DNA of 10,754 nucleotides from Acidobacteriota bacterium (GTDB taxonomy: Bacteria > Acidobacteriota > Terriglobia > Acidiferrales > 2-02-FULL-67-57). The notes under the pieces were generated by a model. The model was not told where the DNA came from, searched no databases, and saw only the letters and a list, made by a program, of their open reading frames with translations. The position numbers and the translations under genes are program-made. The stretch spans positions 1 to 10,754 of the forward strand of contig JACPRL010000126.1 in assembly GCA_016189965.1 (NCBI GenBank). Reading direction: 5' to 3'. This document shows, piece by piece, positions 1 to 5,389 of this stretch. How positions within the stretch are numbered: position 1 is the stretch's first letter; the number at the start of each line of letters is the position of its first letter.

Positions 1-132
1 GCCCAGCTCGCGGGCTTCGGCTTCGGCGGCGTCGCGGCGAGCGCGCAGGGCGTTCAGCTCTTCGATGGCGCGGCGGACTTTCGCTACGAGCTCCTCGAGG
101 GCGCGCAGGCCGTTCGGGGCATTCTCGTCCAT
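1..132 (-). CDS. Coiled-coil protein, N-terminal fragment (ZapB-like?), cut by the left edge
   Basis: The first 44 codons are visible, reading MDENAPNGLRALEELVAKV and then RRAIEELNALRARR, with alternating hydrophobic and charged residues, rich in E, A, R and L. This is a typical parallel coiled-coil start. The ATG lies 5 nt after the pheT stop codon, so it is almost certainly co-transcribed with pheT, although no good Shine-Dalgarno is visible. In many bacteria pheT is followed by zapA or a small coiled-coil gene linked to cell division. That neighbourhood, with the coiled coil, is the only reason for suggesting a ZapB-like role. The C-terminus is outside the window, so the family cannot be fixed. 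Confidence is fair that it is a gene and low on the function. Confidence 0.6.
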   Translation of the reverse strand, partial: MDENAPNGLRALEELVAKVRRAIEELNALRARRDAAEAEARELG

Positions 133-137
133 CGTAC

Positions 138-2195
138 TCACTGCGTGCGCAGGCGGGCGCCCAACTTCTTTTCCAGCGCCTCGACCAGGCGGTCGGAGAG
201 CCGGCGAATCTGCTCCTCAGTCAGCGTCTGCTCGGGGCTCTGGAAGACGACGCGGATAAGCAGACTGTAGCGGTCAGGCGGCAGCGCCCCGCCGCGGAAC
301 CACTGATCCACCGCCGTCATGGAAACCAGCTCGGGGAGCTCCAGCTCTTCGATGACCTGTCGCACAGCGGAAAAACTGATCCCGTGGCCGAGTAGGAGCG
401 AGAAATCGCGTGCCACCGCCGGGAAGCGCGACAGCGGCTGATAGCGCGGCGGGCGCAAGCCGGCGGCGTAGACCGCTTCGAGGTCGAGCTCAGCCACGTA
501 GGCCGGCTGGCGCAGCTTGAAGGCGGCGACGAGCGCCGGGCTGAGCTGCCCGAGCAGCCCAAGAGTCTGCCCGCCGGCCGAGACCGCGGCGCGCTCGCCG
601 GGATGGAGGAACGTCGCGTCGCAGGCATCAAAACGCAGCGGCGGCAGCGCGAACGGCTCGAGCGCTGCCTCCACCGCACCCTTGAGTGCCAGGAAGTCGA
701 ACGGCTGCTCGGCCTCGCCGACGCTCTTCTCCCGACGCAGCCCCGTGGCGGCCAGCGTCAGCACGCGCCGCTCGCGGAACCCGCCGCCGCGCATTGCGTA
801 GACTTTACCGATTTCATAGAAGCGCAGGTTGCGCTGGCCGCGGTTGATGTTCCACGCCAGCGCCTCGACCAGGCTCACCAGTCCCGAAGGCCGCAGCACC
901 GACACTTCCTCCGAGAGCGGGTTGCGCAGCCGCGCCAGCTCGTCACCGGGCGCCAGGAATTTTTCCGCCGCCGCGGGATTCACCGGCGTGAAGTTGATCG
1001 CCTCGTCGTAGCCCTGCGCTTCGAGCCTCTCGCGCAGCACGGCCGCTGCCTCCGCCTCCGGCGGGCGCGCCACCGGCTGGCGCGCCGGCGGCAGCCGCGA
1101 GGGGAACTTGTCGTAGCCGTAGAGCCGCGCCAGCTCTTCGATGAGGTCAATCTCGCTCGTGACGTCGCGTCGCCACGACGGCGCCACCACCTGCCAGACG
1201 TCGCCGGCCGAGCGCGCGCCCTGGAAGCCAAGGGCGTGCAGAATCCCTTCCACCACCTCGCCACGCAGCGGGATCCCCAGCACGCGCTCGATTTCGCTCG
1301 CGCGCAGGAGGAGGACCGGCGGCTGCCACGGCCGCGGATAGACGTCAATCGCGCCGGCCAGCAGTTCGCCCCCGGCAAGCTCCAGAAACAGCTCGGCGCA
1401 GCGCCGCGCCGCGCGCAGCGGCGCCTCGACGTCCATCCCGCGCTCGAAGCGGTAGCTGGCCTCGGTGCGCAGGCCGAGCTCTTTCGCCGCCCGGCGCGTG
1501 GTGATGGGGTCAAACCACGCTGACTCGAGCAGCACGTTGCGCGTGCGCAAACTGATTTCGGTTTCCGCGCCGCCCATGATGCCGGCGAGCGCTACTGCGC
1601 GGCGGGCGTCGGCGATGACCAGGTGGTGGGGCTTGAGCTCGCGCGTCACGCCGTCGAGCGTGATGATTCGCTCGCCCGGCTTCGCCGTGCGGACGATGAT
1701 GCGCCGCTCGGCCAGCGTGTCGAGGTCGAAGGCGTGCGTGGGGTGGCCGAGCTCGAGCAGAACGTAGTTGGTCGCGTCCACGACGTTGTTGATGGATTGC
1801 AGGCCGCAGGCTTCCAGGCGCCGGGACAGCCAGTCGGGCGAGGGGCCGACCTTGAGGTTGCGGAAGACCAGTGCCACGTAGCGGTGGCAGAGCTCGGGCG
1901 CGGCGATGTCCACCTGCGCCGCGCCGCTGGCGGGCTCCGCCGCTTCCGGCGGCGCCGGCTCGATGGGCTTGAGCGGCTTCGAGTAGAGCGCCGCGGCTTC
2001 GCGCGCCACGCCGTAGTGGCTCGAGAGGTCAGGACGGTTGGCGGTGATTTCGAGTTCGAGCAGCGTGCCCCCGCCGCCCGGCGCCGGGCCGTGGCCCTCG
2101 ACGCTCACGCCCGCGCGCGTCATCTCCTCGATGAACCGCGGCAGCGCCGCCGGCACCTCCACGTACTCTTTCAGCCACTCGTAGAGGATGTTCAT
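138..2195 (-). CDS. pheT: Phenylalanyl-tRNA synthetase beta subunit, short form without the tRNA-binding (B2) domain
   Basis: Beta chain of the alpha2-beta2 enzyme that charges tRNA-Phe in the cytoplasm. Domains in the 685 residues: B1 start MNILYEWLKEYVEV (1-34); B3/B4 editing core (about 100-280) with INNVVDATNYVLLELGHPTH and LAGIMGGAETEI; B5 (about 290-370) with APSWRRDVTSEIDLIEELAR; a synthetase-like core (about 380-580); and a C-terminal FDX-ACB anticodon-binding domain (about 590-685) with SRFPAVARDFSLL. Bacterial PheT is usually near 800 residues. Here residue 34 (VEG) is followed after a glycine-rich linker by LLELEITANRPD at 45-56, so the EMAP/OB-like tRNA-binding domain of about 110 residues is absent. 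Both flanks are in frame and conserved, so this is a clean absence and not a frameshift. The start is ATG with a weak AGGG upstream. It lies 241 bp from pheS across a repeat-filled gap. Confidence 0.96.
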   Translation of the reverse strand: MNILYEWLKEYVEVPAALPRFIEEMTRAGVSVEGHGPAPGGGGTLLELEITANRPDLSSHYGVAREAAALYSKPLKPIEPAPPEAAEPASGAAQVDIAAPELCHRYVALVFRNLKVGPSPDWLSRRLEACGLQSINNVVDATNYVLLELGHPTHAFDLDTLAERRIIVRTAKPGERIITLDGVTRELKPHHLVIADARRAVALAGIMGGAETEISLRTRNVLLESAWFDPITTRRAAKELGLRTEASYRFERGMDVEAPLRAARRCAELFLELAGGELLAGAIDVYPRPWQPPVLLLRASEIERVLGIPLRGEVVEGILHALGFQGARSAGDVWQVVAPSWRRDVTSEIDLIEELARLYGYDKFPSRLPPARQPVARPPEAEAAAVLRERLEAQGYDEAINFTPVNPAAAEKFLAPGDELARLRNPLSEEVSVLRPSGLVSLVEALAWNINRGQRNLRFYEIGKVYAMRGGGFRERRVLTLAATGLRREKSVGEAEQPFDFLALKGAVEAALEPFALPPLRFDACDATFLHPGERAAVSAGGQTLGLLGQLSPALVAAFKLRQPAYVAELDLEAVYAAGLRPPRYQPLSRFPAVARDFSLLLGHGISFSAVRQVIEELELPELVSMTAVDQWFRGGALPPDRYSLLIRVVFQSPEQTLTEEQIRRLSDRLVEALEKKLGARLRTQ

Positions 2196-2436
2196 CAGCG
2201 CCCTATCTTGCTGTCGCTATTCCGCCTGGCATGAGCCACGGCTCCACTCCGGAAGGGCACGGCTTCTCGGAGCGGAGCGGAGATCCCGAGCCTGTCGAGG
2301 GAAGCCGTGCCGAAATCAATGTCGCGCGCAGCGCCTCCTTGGAGGGGTCGCAGGGGAACCCTTCCCGGGTGCCCCCGCCGCTGAGATGCTTCGCTTCGCT
2401 CAGCATGACAAGCTTGTTGCATTGCTCCTCTTGTGT
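2196..2436. repeat. pheS-pheT spacer packed with hairpin repeats
   Basis: This 241-bp gap interrupts a gene pair that is usually tightly spaced. It holds three back-to-back elements. (1) 2256-2311: perfect 10-bp arms GGCACGGCTT / AAGCCGTGCC around a 36-nt interior. (2) 2353-2375: arms GGGGAACCC / GGGTGCCCC with one mismatch and a 5-nt loop. (3) 2380-2409: GCTGAG / CTCAGC arms around ATGCTTCGCTTCG, ending in CAGCATGAC. I see no coding content. The elements read as REP-like dispersed repeats. They could fold in the pheST mRNA and partly uncouple pheT from pheS, but that role is inference. Confidence 0.75.
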
Positions 2437-3579
2437 TCACCGGCGGAATTGCTGCAGGAACCGCACGTCGTTCTGGAAGAAGAGCTGCAGGTCGTCCACG
2501 CCGTACTTGACCATGGCGAAGCGCTCCACTCCCATCCCGAAGGCGAACCCCGAGAGCTCCCCCGGCTCGTAGCCCACAAAGCCGTAGACGGCCGGGTTCA
2601 CCATCCCCGCGCCGAAGAGCTCAATCCAGCCGGTCTGTTTGCACACGCGGCAGCCCGCACCCTCGCAGACGCTGCAGGTGGCCGCCAGGTCGGCCGAAGG
2701 CTCGGTGAAGGGGAAGTAGGAGGCGGAAAAGCGCGTGCGCGTCTTCGGCCCGAAGAACTCCCGCAGGAAGTACTCCATCGTCCCCTTGAACTCGCAGAAA
2801 GTGATGTCGCGATCAACCGCCAGGCCTTCAATCTGGTGGAACATGAAGGAGTGGGTGGCGTCGGGGTTGTCGCGGCGGTAGACCTTGCCGGGAACGACGA
2901 CGCGCACGGGCGGCGGCTGCTTCTCCATGGTGCGGATTTGCACCGGTGAGGTGTGGGTGCGTAGCAGCGGGAAGGGGCTGGTGCCCGGGCGCCGGCCGCG
3001 CACCTCGGCCGGCAAGGCGCTGACCGGCAGGTCGAGGTAGAACGTGTCCATGGTGTCGCGCGCCGGGTGGTGCTCGGGGATGTTGAGCGCCTCGAAGTTG
3101 TAGTAGTCAGTTTCGACCTCCGGGCCCTCGACGACGGAAAAGCCGATGCGCTCGAAGATGCCGCAGATTTCCTCCATCGTCTGGGTAATCAGGTGGCGGG
3201 CGCCGCGGCGCTGCGCCAGCCCTGGCAGCGTGACGTCAAGATGTTCTGCCTCGACCCTCTTCTGCACCTCTGCTTCGAGCTCAATTCTTTTTTCAGCCAG
3301 TGCGGATTCAACGTGCTCCTTGAAATCGTTGTAGGCTTTTCCAACCGCGAACCGTACTGACGACTCCGGGCTCAGCCAGTTCTGCCGGATGTTTCGATCG
3401 AGTCCCTTGCGGCCCCGCCACCGCGCTCTCAACTGTTCTAGGCCACCAAGGTCGCTTGTGTGTCCAAGCTCTTTGTCAAATGCGGCGCGCAGCTCAGCAA
3501 ACAATTCATTCACGTCGCTGGGCGAACTAGCGCCAAGCTGGGCAAGCTTGAACGCTACCTTTTGGAGAACATCTCGCAT
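2437..3579 (-). CDS. pheS: Phenylalanyl-tRNA synthetase alpha subunit
   Basis: Catalytic alpha chain: activates phenylalanine and transfers it to tRNA-Phe together with PheT. Visible parts: an N-terminal coiled-coil arm (GLEQLRARWRGRKG, then NDFKEHVESALAEKR), the linker DVTLPG, and the class II core. The core includes GPEVETDYYNFEALNIPEHH, motif 2 around KVYRRDNPDATHSFMFHQIE, a CxxC...CxxC cluster (CSVCEGAGCRVCKQTGW) common in this branch of PheS, and motif 3 GFAFGMGVERFAMVKYGVDD. The ATG at 3579 is chosen as the only ATG near the family start. A TTG at 3591, directly after an in-frame stop, and a GTG at 3513 are alternatives, and none has a clear Shine-Dalgarno. Two 60-nt blocks in the first 115 codons are 50% G+C, against 77% at 2641-2700. 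The switch falls near the domain linker. Confidence 0.96.
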   Translation of the reverse strand: MRDVLQKVAFKLAQLGASSPSDVNELFAELRAAFDKELGHTSDLGGLEQLRARWRGRKGLDRNIRQNWLSPESSVRFAVGKAYNDFKEHVESALAEKRIELEAEVQKRVEAEHLDVTLPGLAQRRGARHLITQTMEEICGIFERIGFSVVEGPEVETDYYNFEALNIPEHHPARDTMDTFYLDLPVSALPAEVRGRRPGTSPFPLLRTHTSPVQIRTMEKQPPPVRVVVPGKVYRRDNPDATHSFMFHQIEGLAVDRDITFCEFKGTMEYFLREFFGPKTRTRFSASYFPFTEPSADLAATCSVCEGAGCRVCKQTGWIELFGAGMVNPAVYGFVGYEPGELSGFAFGMGVERFAMVKYGVDDLQLFFQNDVRFLQQFRR

Positions 3580-3627
3580 GTCTGGTCGCAATTACTAGGC
3601 GGCTTCAGATTCGCCAAGACGGCAGTC

Positions 3628-3655
3628 AGTTTACACGACAGGCGGGAAGGCGCAA
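3628..3655 (-). promoter_or_regulatory. Possible sigma-70-type promoter for pheS-pheT
   Basis: On the minus strand TTGCGC (3650-3655) is followed after 16 bp by TAAACT (3628-3633). Transcription would start near 3621, about 40 nt before the pheS ATG. The match to consensus is moderate (4 of 6 at each box). It is supported by position: a 370-bp repeat-rich gap separates pheS from rplT, so pheST probably needs its own promoter. Confidence 0.4.
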
Positions 3656-3700
3656 AGAGAGCCTTCGGTGGAAAGGAGAACAAACCCACACACCGCCGAG

Positions 3701-3722
3701 CCCGGTGGCACCGGCCACCGGG
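3701..3722. repeat. REP-like palindrome, 9-bp arms
   Basis: Perfect inverted repeat CCCGGTGGC-ACCG-GCCACCGGG, very stable as a hairpin. No T-run follows on either strand, so it is not an ordinary intrinsic terminator. Its arm length matches other palindromes in the window (7343-7388, 9884-9903, 10732-10751). Confidence 0.7.
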
Positions 3723-3910
3723 GGATTCAGGAGGCAAGCAGCAGATCCCTCGACTCCCCCGCCCTTTCTCAAGACCACGCCGGCCTCCAGCGCCACGGCC
3801 ACGCCGAGACCGGCGGCAATGTTCGCTGGCGGCAATTGTCGGAAAGGGCAGGGTCGCTCGGGATGACAAGGGTTTTGCTTGGCCGCGGGCGGCGCAAACA
3901 GGCCCGCCCG

Positions 3911-3949
3911 AGTTTCGCTTTTCGAGTTTCGAGTTTCGGTTTTCGCTTT
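3911..3949. repeat. Low-complexity TTTCG / CGAAA tract
   Basis: Irregular tandem units of AGTTTCG, TTTTCG and GTTTTCG begin immediately next to the rplT stop codon and contain AGTTTCGAGTTTCG. On the rplT transcript this is an A-rich run after the stop. It is unlike the surrounding GC-rich DNA. Slippage-generated low-complexity sequence is the simplest reading. Confidence 0.6.
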
Positions 3950-4312
3950 TTAGGCTGGCGCGAAGGCCTGCTTGGCAGTGGCCGCCAGGGCGGCGAAGCC
4001 TTTGGCGTCGTGGACGGCGATATCGGCCAGCACCTTGCGGTCAAGCTCAATGCCGGCCTTACGCAGGCCGCCCACCAGTCGGCTGTAGTTGAGCCCGTTG
4101 TCGCGCGCGGCGGCGTTCAGGCGCACAATCCACAGGCTGCGGAACTCGCGCTTCCGGGTGCGCCGGTGGCGGAAGGCGTACTCCATCGCCTTGGCCACCG
4201 CCAGGCGCGCCTGCCGGTGGAGCTTCGAGCGGGTGAGGAAGTAGCCCTTCGCCTGGCGGAGAATCTTCCGCCGGCGGCGGACGCGCTTCGGTCCTCGTTT
4301 CACTCGGGGCAT
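3950..4312 (-). CDS. rplT: 50S ribosomal protein L20
   Basis: The 120-residue protein starts MPRVKRGPKRVRRRRKILRQ and contains KGYFLTRSKLHRQARLAV, REFRSLWIVRLNAAARDNG, LNYSRLVGGLRKAGIELDRK and LADIAVHDAKGF. These are hallmarks of L20 along its full usual length of about 115-120 residues. L20 binds 23S rRNA early in large-subunit assembly. In several bacteria it also represses its own infC-rpmI-rplT operon by binding the mRNA. It is the last gene of that operon here. The ATG has AAAGGA upstream, at a rather long spacing of about 12 nt. A 99-bp repeat-bearing gap separates it from rpmI. Confidence 0.98.
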   Translation of the reverse strand: MPRVKRGPKRVRRRRKILRQAKGYFLTRSKLHRQARLAVAKAMEYAFRHRRTRKREFRSLWIVRLNAAARDNGLNYSRLVGGLRKAGIELDRKVLADIAVHDAKGFAALAATAKQAFAPA

Positions 4313-4340
4313 ACGTTCAACGGTTCCTTTCTAGCTTGGG

Positions 4341-4407
4341 GATCCTTCGCTTCGCCCCCCCACGGGGCTCCGCTCCCTTCGACTGCGCTCAGGGCAAGCA
4401 GGATGAC
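4341..4407. repeat. Composite dispersed repeat between rpmI and rplT
   Basis: On the plus strand it begins GGGGATCCTTCGCTTCGC, continues through CCCACGGGG, then CTTCGACTGCGCTCAG (4377-4392), and ends GCAGGATGAC. The same 16-nt core recurs inverted at 7364-7379, and the CTTCGCTTCGC...GATGAC halves recur at 2388-2409. It fills most of the 99-nt gap between two co-transcribed ribosomal protein genes, so it must be present in the operon mRNA. Confidence 0.65.
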
Positions 4408-4411
4408 TTCG

Positions 4412-4618
4412 TCACATCTTCTTCCAGTAGGGCAGCAGGCGGCGCGACTGGGCCAGGTCGGCCTCGCCCACCAGCACCGTCTGCCGCAGCGCGCGCTTGC
4501 GCTTGCGGCGCTTGCCGGTGAGCAGGTGACGCAGGTGCGCCTGGTGGCGGAGCAGCTTGCCCCGCGCCGTCCTCTTCACACGCTTCGCCATTCCGCGATG
4601 CGTCTTCAGCTTAGGCAC
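4412..4618 (-). CDS. rpmI: 50S ribosomal protein L35
   Basis: The 68-residue basic protein MPKLKTHRGMAKRVKRTARG...LRHQAHLRHLLTGKRRKRKRAL...LLPYWKKM matches L35 end to end (usual length about 65). L35 is a small protein of the large ribosomal subunit. Its start is GTG, and the gene overlaps the end of infC by 8 nt (infC TAA at 4611-4613). A good Shine-Dalgarno (AAGGA, 8 nt before the GTG) lies inside the infC coding region. The overlap points to translational coupling with IF3, the classic infC-rpmI-rplT arrangement. Confidence 0.97.
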   Translation of the reverse strand: MPKLKTHRGMAKRVKRTARGKLLRHQAHLRHLLTGKRRKRKRALRQTVLVGEADLAQSRRLLPYWKKM

Positions 4619-5183
4619 TGGCGGCTTCCTTCGGGGTCGCTTCGCGGCCAGGGCGCTTGCCCGTTTGCGGCTTGGGGGCCAAGATGACGACCATCAGCCG
4701 GCCCTCCATCATCGGCGGCGTCTCGATGTTGCCCAGGTGGGAGACTTCGTTGATCAGCCGCTCCAGCTTCCGCCGCGCCAGGTTGGCGTGCTCGACCTCC
4801 CGCCCCCGGAACATCATCACCAGCCGCACCTTGTCCCCCTCCTCGAGGAATCGTGCGACATGGTTCTTCTTGAACTCGAAATCGTGCGCGTCGGTCCGCG
4901 GCCGCAGCTTGACCTCCTTGATCTTCGTCCCCTTCTGGTGCCGCCGCTGTTCGTGCATCTTCTTGTTGAGCTCGTAGAGGTACTTGCCGTAGTCCATGAT
5001 TTTGCAGACCGGCGGGTCGGCGGTGGGGGAGATTTCCACCAGGTCGAGGCCGCGTTCGCGGGCCATCTTCAGGGCTTGCGGCGGGGGCAGGACGCCCACC
5101 TGCGTGCCGGTTTCGTCAATCAGGCGGATTTCGCGGGCGCGGATGCGTTCGTTCACCCGCAGGGCTCGATTGGAGACGCTCGT
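4611..5183 (-). CDS. infC: Translation initiation factor IF-3, probable ACG start
   Basis: IF3 binds the 30S subunit, blocks premature 50S joining and rejects non-canonical start codons. Visible: N-domain VNERIRAREIRLIDETGTQVG, LDLVEISPTADPPVCKIMDYGKY, the basic linker with KGTKIKEVKLRP, and C-domain HDFEFKKNHVARFLEEGDKV, MMFRGREVEH and METPP-like IETPPMMEGRLMVVIL. A GTG at 5156 would start the protein directly at VNERIR and has no Shine-Dalgarno. Nine codons upstream in frame lies ACG (5181-5183), 5 nt behind a perfect AAGGAGG (5189-5195). Translation from it adds (M)SVSNRALR before VNERIR, which matches the usual IF3 N-terminal tail. The ACG start (190 aa) is therefore preferred. Non-AUG infC starts (AUU in E. 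coli) are known to allow autoregulation by IF3. Confidence 0.93.
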   Translation of the reverse strand, partial: TSVSNRALRVNERIRAREIRLIDETGTQVGVLPPPQALKMARERGLDLVEISPTADPPVCKIMDYGKYLYELNKKMHEQRRHQKGTKIKEVKLRPRTDAHDFEFKKNHVARFLEEGDKVRLVMMFRGREVEHANLARRKLERLINEVSHLGNIETPPMMEGRLMVVILAPKPQTGKRPGREATPKEAASA

Positions 5184-5188
5184 AGTTT

Positions 5189-5195
5189 CCTCCTT
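5189..5195 (-). promoter_or_regulatory. Shine-Dalgarno that defines the infC start
   Basis: AAGGAGG on the minus strand, 5 nt before ACG and 32 nt before the first conventional start codon (GTG 5156). It is the strongest ribosome-binding site in the window. Its spacing fits ACG and not GTG. Confidence 0.8.
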
Positions 5196-5198
5196 AAT

Positions 5199-5245
5199 AA
5201 AAAACGAACCCGAGGGGAGACAACATCTCCATCCTCTGCGGTTCG
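5199..5245 (-). terminator. Intrinsic terminator-like hairpin in the infC leader (attenuator?)
   Basis: Reading the minus strand: CGAACC, internal loop GCA, GAGG, bulge AT, GGAGA, loop TGTTG, TCTCC, CCTC, G, GGTTCG, then six T. That is 15 base pairs in three stacked helices followed at once by a U-run, the form of a Rho-independent terminator. It sits 3 nt before the infC Shine-Dalgarno and downstream of a putative promoter. It could end thrS transcripts, act as a regulated attenuator for infC-rpmI-rplT, or both. An upstream GGGGAGA (5278-5284) could pair with the TCTCCCC of this hairpin (5214-5220) as an antiterminator. Confidence 0.75.
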
Positions 5246-5310
5246 TTCGTCATTGATTCCGCGCCGCCCGGCGACTCTCTCCCCCGCCGCGCGGCGTGAA
5301 CACCAAAAAG

Positions 5311-5338
5311 AGTATAGCAAAGCCCTGCCGAGTGCAAG
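5311..5338 (-). promoter_or_regulatory. Probable promoter of infC-rpmI-rplT
   Basis: The minus strand has TATACT (5311-5316; 5 of 6 to the -10 consensus) preceded by CTTGCA or TTGCAC (5332-5338) at 16 or 15 bp. Transcription would start near 5303, giving a leader of about 120 nt before infC. Just upstream of the -35 lies a perfect palindrome ACCGAT-TC-ATCGGT (5339-5352), which could be an operator or another small hairpin repeat. Confidence 0.5.
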
Positions 5339-5389
5339 ACCGATTCATCGGTGGGCGTCTACGGTGGGGACGGAGCGGGGCATGCGGGC

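Larger units (their letters stand above)
3580..3949. other. rplT-pheS spacer: REP-like palindrome, repeat fragment and TTTCG tract; no gene seen
   Basis: This 370-bp stretch has no convincing coding content. It holds the putative pheS promoter and the perfect palindrome CCCGGTGGC / GCCACCGGG (3701-3709 and 3714-3722, 4-nt loop). It also holds a fragment of the GGATGAC repeat family near 3851-3866 (TCGCTCGGGATGACAAG) and, just after the rplT stop, a low-complexity run of TTTCG units (3911-3949). I see no clear intrinsic terminator for rplT. Confidence 0.6.

Noticed and set aside
603..1523. 306-codon plus-strand frame opposite pheT
   Set aside because: Shadow of pheT with R/Q/H-rich composition and no recognisable domain.
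2050..2195. PheT shortened by a frameshift or sequencing error
   Set aside because: Conserved N-terminal residues and the following LEITANRPD are in one uninterrupted frame joined by a plausible linker, so the missing domain is a clean absence.
2230..2436. Small genes in the pheS-pheT spacer
   Set aside because: Open frames here are made of palindromic repeat sequence and lack ribosome-binding sites or family resemblance.
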